From Prosthecobacter debontii (GTDB lineage: Bacteria; Verrucomicrobiota; Verrucomicrobiia; Verrucomicrobiales; Verrucomicrobiaceae), in contig NZ_FUYE01000001.1 in the NCBI RefSeq assembly GCF_900167535.1, forward strand, positions 372,001 to 436,000: a DNA stretch of 64,000 bases, in the 5' to 3' direction. The notes under the pieces were generated by a model that saw only the letters and a program-made list of their open reading frames with translations, made no database searches and was not told where the DNA came from. Positions within the stretch are counted from its first letter, which is position 1; each line of letters opens with the position of its first letter. The translations under genes and the position numbers were made by a program. Of the stretch, positions 1 through 9,139 are shown piece by piece.

Positions 1-263
1 TTCACCGCATGGGGCGCGAAGTCGCGTGAGATGCCTCCACCGGCACTGAACAGCGCGATGTCCACCCCGGCAAAGCTGTCTGGAGTGAGTTCCTTAATGG
101 TCACGTCCTCACCTTTGAATTTCATCTTCTTTCCAGCACTGCGGGCACTGGCGAGAAGGGTGAGCTGGCCGACGGGGAAATTCCGCTGCTCCAGGCAGCG
201 AAGCATTTCCACTCCCACCGCTCCGGTGGCGCCGACGACCGCGACGTGTTTGAGGTTGCTCAT
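1..263 (-). CDS. asd: Aspartate-semialdehyde dehydrogenase, N-terminal part (runs off the window)
   Basis: Reading the minus strand from the ATG at 263 gives a protein that opens with a Rossmann nucleotide-binding motif (VVGATGAVG) and continues with the family segment around [10 protein letters not shown] and the FSAGG stretch. This is the N-terminal NADPH-binding part of aspartate-semialdehyde dehydrogenase. The enzyme reduces beta-aspartyl phosphate in the cytoplasm on the route to lysine (diaminopimelate), threonine and methionine. About 87 codons are visible; the catalytic Cys lies outside the window. It is divergent from acs, and the 293-bp gap must hold both promoters. I see no clear promoter or operator there. 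Confidence is high for family, since ArgC-like reductases have a different early motif. Confidence 0.9.
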   Translation of the reverse strand, partial: MSNLKHVAVVGATGAVGVEMLRCLEQRNFPVGQLTLLASARSAGKKMKFKGEDVTIKELTPDSFAGVDIALFSAGGGISRDFAPHAV

Positions 264-556
264 GGCTAGGGTGATCTAAGGGATGGTTGGATTTTCGGAT
301 GTCCCCGGAAAAAGGGGGCGGCAGGTTAGACTCGGTTTTGAAATCCGCAAGAGTCCCTTGTGAGGCCTGGCTCTGCAGATCGAGATGGCGATTAGCCACG
401 TTTTCCTAAAGCTTAGGTCAAAGAAGCCTCATCATTACAGGGTTTCCGGCTCAGAAACATGGAGAATTATCGCACTCCAGCATTGCCAGCGCACGATTGC
501 TGCATGTAGCCTGGATTTTCCTGCGTTAAATCCGTCCTCGTTTTTTAAACCCACCC

Positions 557-2560
557 ATGAGCAAGAAGAAAGCCGCCAAACCTGCCCCCAAGAAAGCTGC
601 TAAGAAGTCTGCCCCTCAAAGCAAGGCGATCTTGACTGAAAACCGCGTCTTCAAGCCGAGCGCAGAATTTTCCAAAAAGGCCCGTATCGGCAGCATGGCG
701 GAGTATCGCCGGATGTATGAGGAATCCATCAAGCAGCCGGATAAGTTCTTTGGCCGCGAAGCGAAGGAACTGACTTGGCAAAAGCCCTTCACCAAGGTGA
801 TGGAATGGAAGTGCCCGAATGCCAAGTGGTTCCTGGGTGGCAAGCTGAACGTCAGTGAAAACTGCCTGGACCGCCACCTGAGCGGGCCTAACAAAACGAA
901 GGCCGCCCTGATCTGGGAAGGCGAACCCGGTGAGAAGCGTGTGCTGACCTATCAGCAGCTTCACCGTGAAGTCTGCCGCTTCGCCAATGTGCTGAAGCGC
1001 AACAAGGTCAAAAAAGGTGATCGCGTGATGATCTACCTGCCGATGATCCCTGAGGCTGCCATCGCCATGCTGGCCTGCACCCGCATCGGCGCGGTGCACA
1101 GCGTCGTCTTCGGCGGCTTCAGCGCAGACAGCATCAAGGACCGCGTGCTGGACTGCGGGGCTAAGATCATCATCACCTCGGATGGTGGCTACCGCCGCGG
1201 GGCGGTGGTGCCTCTGAAAAAGAATGTGGATGATGCGCTGAAGAGCGGAGAAACTGCAGTGGAAACCGTGATCGTCTTCCGCCGCACCGGTCAGGACGTG
1301 CATATCGAGGAAGGTCGCGATGTGTGGTGGCACCGTGAGCTGGAGTATGTGGATGCCCACTGCCCTGCGGCCTCCATGGATTCTGAGTCGCCTCTGTTCA
1401 TCCTCTACACCAGTGGCAGCACCGGTAAGCCCAAGGGCATCCTGCACAGCACAGCAGGCTACCTGCTGCACGCGCAGATGACCTGTAAATACGTCTTCGA
1501 CCTGCGGGCTGACGATGTCTATTGGTGCACGGCGGATGTCGGCTGGGTCACCGGCCACAGCTACCTCGTCTATGGCCCGCTGGCTCTGGGCGCCACCTCC
1601 CTCATGTATGAAGGGGCGCCGAACTGGCCGGAGAATGACCGCTTCTGGCGTATCATCGAGGAATACGCCGTCTCCGTCTTTTACACTGCACCGACCGCCA
1701 TCCGCGCCTTCATGAAATGGGGTGATGAGTGGCTGAAGAAGCATGACCTCAGCAGCCTGCGCCTGCTCGGCACCGTGGGTGAACCGATCAACCCCGAAGC
1801 CTGGATGTGGTATCACACTCAGGTAGGTGGTGGTAAGTGCCCCATCGTGGATACCTGGTGGCAGACAGAAACCGGCGGTCACATGATCACCCCGATCCCT
1901 GGGGCCACTCCGACCAAGCCCGGCACCGCGACCCTGCCCTTCTTCGGCGTGGATGTGGCCATCGTGGACGACCTCGGCAAGGAAGTGGGTAAGGACGAAC
2001 AGGGCAAGCTGGTCATCCGCAAGCCGTGGCCTTCCATGCTGCGTGGCATTTGGGGAGATAAGAAGCGCTACCAGGAAACCTACTGGAGTGAATTTGACGG
2101 CTGGTATTTCGCTGGTGACGGAGCCCGTAAGGACAAGGATGGCTACATCTGGATCATCGGCCGTATCGACGACGTGCTCAACGTGGCTGGTCACCGCCTG
2201 GGCACTGCCGAGGTGGAGAGCGCCCTCGTCTCTCACCCTGCTGTGGCTGAGGCTGCGGTGGTGGGGCGCCCCGATGAGATGAAAGGTCAGGGCGTGGTCT
2301 GCTTTGTCACCGTGAAGGAAGGGGTCGCCACCGGTCGCGAACTGGCGGATGAACTGAAAAAACACGTGCGCAAGGTCATCGGCCCTGTGGCCACGCCAGA
2401 TGAAGGCCGCTTCGCCGCCGCCCTGCCGAAAACCCGTTCCGGCAAGATCATGCGTCGCCTGCTGAAACAGATCGCCGCCGGTGAAGTGATCAAAGGTGAC
2501 ACCACCACCCTGGAGGACCTGAGCGTCATCGCCCAGCTCGCCGCCAGCGGAGAAGATTGA
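557..2560 (+). CDS. acs: Acetyl-CoA synthetase (AMP-forming)
   Basis: A 667-residue enzyme that activates acetate to acetyl-CoA through acetyl-AMP. The adenylate-forming motifs are all present: the P-loop-like [10 protein letters not shown] at about residues 284-293, [10 protein letters not shown] near 435, the [14 protein letters not shown] segment, and the C-terminal [11 protein letters not shown] with the catalytic, acetylatable Lys at about residue 630. Length matches bacterial Acs (about 650) plus an N-terminal extension. The first 23 residues are almost only Lys, Ala, Pro and Ser and resemble a histone-H1-like tail. They lie outside the conserved fold. The gene stands alone and ends at a strong intrinsic terminator. 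Cytoplasmic. Confidence 0.96.
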   Translation: MSKKKAAKPAPKKAAKKSAPQSKAILTENRVFKPSAEFSKKARIGSMAEYRRMYEESIKQPDKFFGREAKELTWQKPFTKVMEWKCPNAKWFLGGKLNVSENCLDRHLSGPNKTKAALIWEGEPGEKRVLTYQQLHREVCRFANVLKRNKVKKGDRVMIYLPMIPEAAIAMLACTRIGAVHSVVFGGFSADSIKDRVLDCGAKIIITSDGGYRRGAVVPLKKNVDDALKSGETAVETVIVFRRTGQDVHIEEGRDVWWHRELEYVDAHCPAASMDSESPLFILYTSGSTGKPKGILHSTAGYLLHAQMTCKYVFDLRADDVYWCTADVGWVTGHSYLVYGPLALGATSLMYEGAPNWPENDRFWRIIEEYAVSVFYTAPTAIRAFMKWGDEWLKKHDLSSLRLLGTVGEPINPEAWMWYHTQVGGGKCPIVDTWWQTETGGHMITPIPGATPTKPGTATLPFFGVDVAIVDDLGKEVGKDEQGKLVIRKPWPSMLRGIWGDKKRYQETYWSEFDGWYFAGDGARKDKDGYIWIIGRIDDVLNVAGHRLGTAEVESALVSHPAVAEAAVVGRPDEMKGQGVVCFVTVKEGVATGRELADELKKHVRKVIGPVATPDEGRFAAALPKTRSGKIMRRLLKQIAAGEVIKGDTTTLEDLSVIAQLAASGED

Positions 2561-2593
2561 TCGTTTTACCCATTCTTCACGTTAACACTCATG

Positions 2594-2629
2594 CGGCTGG
2601 CAGATGATCCATCTGCCAGCCGTTTTTTT
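2594..2629 (+). terminator. Intrinsic terminator of acs
   Basis: A perfect 12-bp GC-rich stem (2594-2605 pairing with 2611-2622), a 5-nt loop and a run of seven T. It lies 34 bp after the acs stop codon. Confidence 0.93.
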
Positions 2630-2664
2630 CATCCCACCCACGACTGTCTCCACCTTCGACCCCC

Positions 2665-3342
2665 ATGCTTCGCCGCGCCTTTGTTCTCAGTTTCGCCACC
2701 GTTGGTTTGACCCTTCCCCTCATGGCGGAGGAAGCCACCGCACCCGTCACCACCACCGTGACCGTGGGGGAGCTGGTGACTTGGCAGCCCTTCAATGACC
2801 CGGCCTCCCTGGCCAAGGGCCAAACGAAGTGGCAGGCTGGCATCGGCAAGTGGGAGATTGCTGAGGGTGCGGTGCGCGCCACTGAGGAAGCTCCCTCAGA
2901 AAAGCGGCCGAATGGCCATGAAGCCGTGTGTGAGTATGTCTCCGAGCAGGGAGATTTCGTCATGAAGGGGGAGTTTCAGATCAACTCGGCCGCGCATGTG
3001 GGCTTCGTTTTCCGCGACAACGGCCAGCCCAACAATCACCAGGGCCGCATCATCGTCACCCCGACCTCCATCGAGCTGCACAAGATGAGCGGGATTTCTA
3101 AAACCACCCGCCGTGAAGTGCTCGCCTCCCTGAAAGAGCCGCTGGCTGCGGATCAATGGCACAGCATCGTTATCGAGGTCTCTGGCGACCACTGCCGCGC
3201 CGTTGTGGATGGCCAACAAACCGTCGAAGGTCGGCACGAACGTTTCCTGGCCCCCAAGGGCCGCATCGGTGTCGTCGCACGTGGTGACAGCGCTTTGTTT
3301 AAAAACGTCGGCATCTGGAAGGTCAACCCGAAAGTGAAGTGA
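2665..3342 (+). CDS. Secreted DUF1080-like (laminin-G/concanavalin fold) protein
   Basis: A 225-residue protein with a clear signal peptide (basic start MLRR, hydrophobic core, cleavage after MAEEA or nearby). The mature part reads as a single beta-sandwich. It has an early WQPFND segment, a central GFVFRDNG strand, a WHSIVIEV strand and a terminal GRIGVVARGDSALFKNVGIW block. This order is typical of the DUF1080/3-keto-disaccharide hydrolase and LamG-type domains that are very common in PVC bacteria. Function cannot be fixed from sequence; such proteins are exported and usually linked to carbohydrate binding or hydrolysis. The gene has its own start region after the acs terminator and converges on murA. 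Confidence 0.75.
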   Translation: MLRRAFVLSFATVGLTLPLMAEEATAPVTTTVTVGELVTWQPFNDPASLAKGQTKWQAGIGKWEIAEGAVRATEEAPSEKRPNGHEAVCEYVSEQGDFVMKGEFQINSAAHVGFVFRDNGQPNNHQGRIIVTPTSIELHKMSGISKTTRREVLASLKEPLAADQWHSIVIEVSGDHCRAVVDGQQTVEGRHERFLAPKGRIGVVARGDSALFKNVGIWKVNPKVK

Positions 3343-3411
3343 CGTGTTCTGGCTGTCTGGTCACGCCGCCTTGTTCTGCCTTTGGTGCATTTCAGAGAAC
3401 TGACTGTGCAT

Positions 3412-3449
3412 AACCATTCGAGCCAAAGATATTCTAGGCTCGAATGGTT
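3412..3449. terminator. Bidirectional terminator between the DUF1080-like gene and murA
   Basis: A 13-bp perfect inverted repeat (3412-3424 with 3437-3449) with a 12-nt loop sits between two convergent genes. The T-tracts on either side are short, so strength is uncertain. Confidence 0.6.
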
Positions 3450-3455
3450 TGGACG

Positions 3456-4718
3456 TTATTCCTTCACGCGCTCCAACTGGGCTCCGAGGGTGGCGAGCTT
3501 GTCGTCGAGGTGCTCATAACCGCGGTCGATGTGGTAGAGGCGGTTGACCTCTGTTTTGCCACTGGCGATGAGACCGGCCAACACGAGTGCTGCGGAGGCG
3601 CGGAGGTCACTGGCCATGACGGGGGCGCCTTTGATGGCGTGACCCCCACGGATGCGGGCGGTGGCACCTTGGAGGTCGATGTTGGCTCCCATCCGCTTCA
3701 TCTCAGCCACGTGCATGAAGCGCTGGGGGAAGATGGTCTCGGTGATGGTGCTGACGTCATCAATGGCGCAGGCGAGCGCGCAGAACTGGGCCTGCATGTC
3801 GGTGGGGAAACCGGGGTAGCAGAGCGTGGTGAGGTCAAACCCCTTGGCCTTGGGGTTTGGCGCGATGCTGATGCTGTCCTTGCCGATCTCGATGGGGAAA
3901 CCGCATTTTTTCAGAGCTCCTGTGATCTCTTTCATGTGCTCAGGCATGACACGCTTCAGCGTGATGCCTTCGCCAATCATGGCTCCAGCGCAGAGGAAGG
4001 TGCCGGCCTCGATACGGTCGGGGATGACGGTGTGCTCGGCCCCGTGCAATTCCTTCACGCCTTCGATGACGATGCGGTTGGTGCCTGCGCCTTCGATCTT
4101 GGCGCCCATCTTGATGAGGAAATTGGCCAGGTCTTCCACCTCGGGCTCCGCTGCGGCGCCTTCGATGATGGTGGTGCCTTTGGCCAGGGTGGCGGCCATC
4201 ATGACGTTATCCGTGCCGAGCACGGTGGAGCCATGTTTGCCCATGAGGTTCATCGGGCCACCTTTGAAGCCTTTTTTGGCGTTCACGGTGATGTCACCTC
4301 CATCCACGGTGATCTGGGCTCCAAGGGCCTCCAGACCCTTCAAGTGCAGATCCACGGGGCGATCACCGATGACGCAGCCCCCGGGCAGGGAGACGACGCA
4401 TTTTTTCAAACGACCGGTCAAAGGGCCGAGGACGCAGATGCTGGCGCGCATCTTCCGCACGAGGTCATAGGGGGCCACGGATTTGATCTTCTCCGCCTTC
4501 ACCACCACCACGCCGCTGGCTCGCTCCACCTCAGCTCCGAGCTCGCCCAGGATGCGGACCATGTAGTTGGTGTCACTCAGGTCAGGCACACGACGGATGG
4601 TGCAGGTGTCTTTGGTCAGTAGCGTGGCTGCGAGGATGGGCAGGGAGGAGTTCTTGCTGCCGCTGATATTGACCCGGCCTTTGAGCGGTGCGCCGCCGTG
4701 AACGATGAGCTTTTCCAT
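3456..4718 (-). CDS. murA: UDP-N-acetylglucosamine 1-carboxyvinyltransferase
   Basis: A 420-residue enzyme that transfers enolpyruvate from PEP to UDP-GlcNAc, the first committed step of peptidoglycan synthesis in the cytoplasm. Lys22 (SKN motif) and the catalytic Cys115 in the loop [15 protein letters not shown] fall at exactly the E. coli positions, so the enzyme should be of the Cys type, normally sensitive to fosfomycin. Length is standard. It shows that this lineage keeps a peptidoglycan precursor pathway. It is not in an obvious operon; prmC lies about 200 bp upstream, also on the minus strand. Confidence 0.97.
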   Translation of the reverse strand: MEKLIVHGGAPLKGRVNISGSKNSSLPILAATLLTKDTCTIRRVPDLSDTNYMVRILGELGAEVERASGVVVVKAEKIKSVAPYDLVRKMRASICVLGPLTGRLKKCVVSLPGGCVIGDRPVDLHLKGLEALGAQITVDGGDITVNAKKGFKGGPMNLMGKHGSTVLGTDNVMMAATLAKGTTIIEGAAAEPEVEDLANFLIKMGAKIEGAGTNRIVIEGVKELHGAEHTVIPDRIEAGTFLCAGAMIGEGITLKRVMPEHMKEITGALKKCGFPIEIGKDSISIAPNPKAKGFDLTTLCYPGFPTDMQAQFCALACAIDDVSTITETIFPQRFMHVAEMKRMGANIDLQGATARIRGGHAIKGAPVMASDLRASAALVLAGLIASGKTEVNRLYHIDRGYEHLDDKLATLGAQLERVKE

Positions 4719-4921
4719 GTTGCCCGTCTAAGTGCGTCGCGGTGGCGTGGGTGCAAGCGCTAAGATGAGCCTCTTTTCGTGACCTCTCTCAAAAGCGACG
4801 CCCACGAGACCTGTCGCCAGAACAAGCACCGTGAAAGCTTGTCCCGAGCGACAGACCCCGCAGACACATGGCATTACCGCATCCAGAAATACTGGTTACA
4901 CTTTTCTGACAAAAATTTTGG

Positions 4922-5770
4922 CTATTCGCTCAAAGGCCTTTTGGCGAAGACAAAACGCTCGATTCCGGCCAAGTCGGCACGCACTTCGGCCTGATGAAAA
5001 CCGAGGCTTTGAGCATGCTCAGCGGTGGCGTGGCCTTGATCATGTCCCACTTCCAAAGCTACCCAACCAGATGGGGGCAAATGGGCGGGCGCATCGGTTA
5101 AAAAACGCCGGACGATGTCCAGGCCATCCGGTCCGCCATCCAGCGCCAGGATGGGGTCGCGCTGCACCTCACGGCTGAGGGCGGGGATCTCTCCGCACGG
5201 GATGTAAGGCAGGTTGGTGACGATGAGATCGAAGCTGCCGGTGATTTTTTCGAAGAGATCGCTGCGTAGGATCTGCACGCGGGTCAGGCCCAGACGCTCG
5301 GTATTCAAGCGGGTGAGGTCCAGGGCTTCCTCCGAGATGTCCGCCAGGACGACTTGACTCTCCGGCCAGGCGGTGGCGAGGCTGAGGCCGATGCAGCCGG
5401 ACCCGGTGGCCATGTCCAGCACCCGCGCAGGTGGGGCCTTGCCATAGCGTTTGATCAGCAAATCGCAGAGATACTCCGTCTCAGGCCGGGGGATGAGGGC
5501 GCGGTGGTCGCTGACCAATTCCAGGCCGAGGAAATCCACGGTGCCGAGCAGGTGCTGCAGCGGCTCCCCCTCCGCCCGGCGTTTGGTGAGGCCGCGCAGT
5601 TTCTCCAGATCGGTTTCATGCAGGGCCTCGCCAAAGCGCAGATACAGGTCCAGGCGACGGCACCCAAGCACATGGGCGAGCAGGTGCTCCATGTTCAGTC
5701 GGGCTTCCTCGACGCCATGCTTCTCCAGGTAGCCAGTGCCAGCGCGGAGAGTGTCGAGGAGAGGTTTCAT
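4922..5770 (-). CDS. prmC: Peptide-chain release factor glutamine N5-methyltransferase
   Basis: A 282-residue HemK/PrmC protein that methylates the GGQ glutamine of release factors RF1/RF2. It has the N-terminal helical RF-binding domain (residues 1 to about 75), the IPRPETE signature near residue 105, a SAM motif I (DMATGSGCIG) and motif IV. The open frame extends upstream, but I place the start at the ATG at 5770, where MKPLLDTL matches the family's usual beginning. Oddity: the usual NPPY catalytic motif reads NLPY here, the form seen in KsgA-type rRNA dimethylases. The rest of the protein is firmly PrmC. Cytoplasmic; no RF1 gene (prfA) is next to it in the window. Confidence 0.93.
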   Translation of the reverse strand: MKPLLDTLRAGTGYLEKHGVEEARLNMEHLLAHVLGCRRLDLYLRFGEALHETDLEKLRGLTKRRAEGEPLQHLLGTVDFLGLELVSDHRALIPRPETEYLCDLLIKRYGKAPPARVLDMATGSGCIGLSLATAWPESQVVLADISEEALDLTRLNTERLGLTRVQILRSDLFEKITGSFDLIVTNLPYIPCGEIPALSREVQRDPILALDGGPDGLDIVRRFLTDAPAHLPPSGWVALEVGHDQGHATAEHAQSLGFHQAEVRADLAGIERFVFAKRPLSE

Positions 5771-5915
5771 GAAGGGAGTGCCTCTCTTCATGCCGCAGGC
5801 GGATAGGCGATGCAAAAGCCTTCTGCGTTTTTCGGGGAATCCGATGCTGGAGGAACTTCGGATGAGGGGCTGAGGCGAGCGTGAAAATTAACGGGTAAAA
5901 TGAGACCCTCAGGGC

Positions 5916-6054
5916 CTCCTCACCCTAACCCTGCCCCCAGAGGGGCGAGGGAACAATCAATTGGTCTGCTGCATTGAAGACCTAACGGCGTCCTCCCTCG
6001 CCCCGCGAAGTGGGGGGAAACCCGCGCAGCGAAAGGGCTGGGGAGAGGGGGAGT
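5916..6054. repeat. Intergenic repeat, copy 1
   Basis: A roughly 135-bp element in the 387-bp gap between prmC and the cytochrome gene. It begins with a CCTCACCCTAACCCT-like segment, contains GGTCTGC...ATTGAAG, and ends with CCCCGCGAAGTGGGG followed by a segment ending in GCGAAAGGGCTGGGG. The same blocks recur in the same order, inverted, at 22776-22908. It has internal short inverted repeats (such as CCCCGCGAAGTGGGG) and no ORF. The rest of the gap holds only the terminator at 6094-6126. It looks like a non-autonomous MITE- or REP-like family. Confidence 0.75.
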
Positions 6055-6093
6055 GTGATTTCACCCTCCGAAATTCCCTCCCGAGACCCCCAA

Positions 6094-6126
6094 CAAAAAC
6101 GGGTCCCGGCGGCAACCGGGACCCGT
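6094..6126 (-). terminator. Intrinsic terminator of the PVC dehydrogenase/cytochrome gene
   Basis: An 11-bp GC-rich perfect stem (6099-6109 with 6116-6126) with a 6-nt loop. Read on the minus strand it is followed by TTTTTG. It lies about 30 bp past the minus-strand gene ending at 6158. Confidence 0.9.
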
Positions 6127-6157
6127 GGGATAAAGGTCGTTCTGGCGAAGGAAAGAC

Positions 6158-8698
6158 TTACTTCTTCTTCGGCGGATTCAGCTCTTCAGCGGTCCACATG
6201 CCAGCCTTTTCTTTGTATTGGGCGCGCAGTTCGGTGATGGTTTTCGGCTCTACAGGGGAGGCGTTGTGTTCCCATTCACGGCGCAGGTAGGTGAGCACGC
6301 TGGCGATGTCTTCATCGGTGAGGTGCGGCAGCGGTGGCATGGAGAGATTCCAGGTGCGGCCAGAGACTTTTACCGGGCCTCCCAGGCCGTGCAGGACGAT
6401 GCGTGCGGGCACATCCGGCTTGCCCAGCACCCACTCGCTATCCACCAGCGGCGGAGCCAGACCATCCAGGCCAAAACCATGCGGCTGATGGCAGGCGGCG
6501 CAGAGTCCGGCGTAGATGATCTTGCCTTTCTCAAACCGGGCCTGCTGAGCTTCTGTCAGAGGGACGATCTTCGGCGGTGGTGGGGCACCTTTTTTACCAA
6601 CCCAGGCGAGGCGGGATTCGATAGCGGCAATGTTGGTGATACCGGTCTTGGTGGCAGCTTTTTTCAGCGTGGCTAGGGACTCAGGTTCCTTGTCCAGCCA
6701 GAGCAGCTTCGGTTTGACGGCGTTCTTACCGCTGCCGGTGGTGGAGAGGGCCTTGATGAAGTTACGCTGCACACTGCTGCCTTTGGGCTGGGCAGCGGCG
6801 ACGGCCAGGGCTTCTTCGAAGAGTTGGGCCTTGTTCGCGGAGGCGATGAGATTTCCCAGCAGGCCAAAGACTGGGGTGGTGTTGGCTTCGGTTTCGGCAT
6901 TGGTTTCAGCGGTCAGCAGTCCAGCAAAGGCGGCTTCACGGCCACGCAGACCGGTCATGGCACCTTCCGCCACGAGCGCATTTTTGCCACCGCCCAACGC
7001 TAGAAGTTTGGCTGTCGCCGCATCGGCATCGGGGAGGTTGAAGGAGGTCAGTTTGATGGCCAGTTGGGCCTGCACCAGCACGGCTTTTTCACCCGTCATG
7101 GCCAGCAGTTCGGGCGCGAGGTCGCGGCCAGCCAGACGCACAGCCGCGGCTTTCAGGGAGACATCGCTGTCTTTCAGAGCGCCACGGAGAACATCCGGCG
7201 TCAGCATGCCCAGGCCATCCAGCGTCCAGAGAGCGTGCAGGCGGGCCAGAGGCTTGGCCTCGGTGGATTGCACCAATTCAGCCAGGGCAGGGGCTGCTTT
7301 GGCATCACTAGACTCGACAAGCAGGCGCTGGGCCGTGTCACGCACCCAGCCATTGGCGTGGCTGAGCTGGGCGATGCGACCGGCGGTGTCAGTGGCGATC
7401 TTGGTGCCTGCGGGTAGGGTTTTACCCTCCGGCACGATGCGCCAGATGCGGCCTTGATCAAAGGGCTGGTCCAGCTTGCGAGCCTCAATGTTTGCAATGA
7501 GGTAGTGGGTGAGGAAGCTGCTGTGCTGGATGATGCCGCGATACATGTCGACGATGTAAACCACGCCATCGGGGGCATTCACCGCCTGCACGGGGCGGAA
7601 ACGCTCATCGGTGGAGGTGAGGAATTCGGTGCCTTCCACGGCGTTTTTAGCGCTCAGGCTGCCGTCCTTCTCAGTGAGGATCATGCGCTTCACGATGTTG
7701 GCGGATGGCTCGGGAATGAAGGCATTGCCGTAGTGGCTGGCGGGGTAGGCTTCACCGCGATAGATCAGCGCTCCGCAGGTGGCGGTGGCCTTGGTCAGGG
7801 TGCCGTCTTCGCGCAGGGATTTGGGGTCGTAACCACGGTTCACGCCTGGGGTTGGGTGGCTTGGCCAGACGGTTTGATCCTTGGCCACCTGGAAGTTGAT
7901 GGAGGTGGCATTGCGCAGCAGGGGATTGCGGCCAAAGGCTTCCGTCGGCAGCAGATCGCAGCGCAGGAGATCGGAGTTGTAGTTGAAATAGAGACGGCCT
8001 TGATCGTCCTGGCACAGGCCATACTGACCGCGACCCAGGCCGCTGTCCTTCAGCCACACTCCACCGCGCAGGCGGAAGCGGGTGGCGTATCCAGCGCTCC
8101 AGATGCTGTTATCCATGGCCCAGGTCGGGGTATTGGCCATGTGCTCAGGTTGTCCTCCGGCGGTGCCATAGTCGGTGGCGATCACTTCTTTCACATCGGC
8201 TTTGCCATCGCCATCGCTGTCCTTGTAGAAAAATAGGTTAGGCGGCACGGCGACCAAAGCACCGCCATTCACGGCCATCACCGAGCGTGGCATCACCAAC
8301 TCATCCACGAAGACGGTGTCCTTATCCATGCGGCCATCGCCATCAGTATCTTCCAGCAGCTTGATGCGGCCAGTCGCCTCACCCTCGGTGGTGCCTTCCT
8401 TGTCGCGCATGTAGCCGCGCATCTCCACCACATACAGGCGGCCCTGGTCATCGAAACTCACAGCAATGGGAGCCTCGATCATCGGCTCGGCGGCGACGAG
8501 TTCGATCTTGAATCCCTTCTCGACCTTGAAGGTCTTCAGCGCTTCTTCGGGGGAAAGCGGCTCGGGTGGTGGCAGGTTGAATTTGATCTCAACTTCGGTT
8601 GGGCCGGCGTTCTTTTCGTGGAGCGCCAGCGCAGGCAGACCGAGCAGGCCTGCGGTGGCCGCTACCAAGGCGGTTTTTTTCAGGGTGGTGGAGGGCAT
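6158..8698 (-). CDS. PVC-type membrane-bound dehydrogenase domain protein with C-terminal cytochrome c
   Basis: An 846-residue exported protein. After an N-terminal signal (to about residue 26, ALALHEK) comes a beta-propeller region of the glucose/sorbosone-dehydrogenase type with Asp-rich calcium-like loops (DTDGDGRMD, DSDGDGKAD). An alpha-helical HEAT-like section follows (about 440-640). The C-terminal c-type cytochrome domain carries one CAACH haem site near residue 730 and a methionine-containing SMPPLPHLTDEDI segment as likely axial ligand region. This architecture is a hallmark of Planctomycetes and Verrucomicrobia and is thought to oxidise sugars in the periplasm. The substrate is unknown. 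The gene stands alone with its own terminator. Confidence 0.88.
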   Translation of the reverse strand: MPSTTLKKTALVAATAGLLGLPALALHEKNAGPTEVEIKFNLPPPEPLSPEEALKTFKVEKGFKIELVAAEPMIEAPIAVSFDDQGRLYVVEMRGYMRDKEGTTEGEATGRIKLLEDTDGDGRMDKDTVFVDELVMPRSVMAVNGGALVAVPPNLFFYKDSDGDGKADVKEVIATDYGTAGGQPEHMANTPTWAMDNSIWSAGYATRFRLRGGVWLKDSGLGRGQYGLCQDDQGRLYFNYNSDLLRCDLLPTEAFGRNPLLRNATSINFQVAKDQTVWPSHPTPGVNRGYDPKSLREDGTLTKATATCGALIYRGEAYPASHYGNAFIPEPSANIVKRMILTEKDGSLSAKNAVEGTEFLTSTDERFRPVQAVNAPDGVVYIVDMYRGIIQHSSFLTHYLIANIEARKLDQPFDQGRIWRIVPEGKTLPAGTKIATDTAGRIAQLSHANGWVRDTAQRLLVESSDAKAAPALAELVQSTEAKPLARLHALWTLDGLGMLTPDVLRGALKDSDVSLKAAAVRLAGRDLAPELLAMTGEKAVLVQAQLAIKLTSFNLPDADAATAKLLALGGGKNALVAEGAMTGLRGREAAFAGLLTAETNAETEANTTPVFGLLGNLIASANKAQLFEEALAVAAAQPKGSSVQRNFIKALSTTGSGKNAVKPKLLWLDKEPESLATLKKAATKTGITNIAAIESRLAWVGKKGAPPPPKIVPLTEAQQARFEKGKIIYAGLCAACHQPHGFGLDGLAPPLVDSEWVLGKPDVPARIVLHGLGGPVKVSGRTWNLSMPPLPHLTDEDIASVLTYLRREWEHNASPVEPKTITELRAQYKEKAGMWTAEELNPPKKK

Positions 8699-8950
8699 GT
8701 TTAACAGGGTGGGGGGGAGGAATTAAACGCAGGGATTTACGGGCATTTCAAAAAAGTTCCACAAAAGCCCGACGAGAGCGCACAAGGCACCCAATGCTGG
8801 TGACATGGATACGGATGTTCCCCCCGGGGAAAGGGCACATCGTTCGAATCCACACTATGGGGAGAAGTGTGGGCGACCTCGTTGGGGAAGGTTGCGCCTG
8901 CTCCTCATCCTTTGTGAAAGCCCCGATGTTCTCCCTCAGATTCGGAGAGG

Positions 8951-9014
8951 CCAGCAGATTATGGCAAACCGTTTGCCATAATCTTCTAATCTGCTGGCTT
9001 CCTTGAATCTGCTG
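8951..9014. promoter_or_regulatory. Nested palindromes upstream of thiH, possible operator
   Basis: In the 441-bp divergent gap between the cytochrome gene and thiH, 8957-8983 is a perfect 27-bp palindrome around one central base; its core is TGGCAAACCGTTTGCCA. Outside it, 8951-8961 pairs with 8987-8997 (CCAGCAGATTA/TAATCTGCTGG), and AATCTGCTGG is repeated at 9005-9014. The core resembles operators of LacI-family regulators (compare the PurR type GCAAACGTTTGC). No TPP riboswitch Thi-box was recognised before thiH. The remainder of the gap (8699-8950, 9015-9139) shows nothing I can name. Confidence 0.45.
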
Positions 9015-9139
9015 GAAATCACAAAGCGTGCTGACTCCACCCCTTTCATTTCAATGTCACTTGGGTATCAGGGTGCATTTCCCTGCGTTCGGCGGGTTGC
9101 ACCCAGGCCGCAGCGGCGTATATCCATTTTCCCCCTTTC

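Noticed and set aside
545..2365. A 606-codon minus-strand frame opposite acs
   Set aside because: Antisense shadow of acs; His/Asp-rich translation without motifs.
3444..4622. A 392-codon plus-strand frame opposite murA
   Set aside because: Antisense shadow of murA, whose catalytic residues are all in place.
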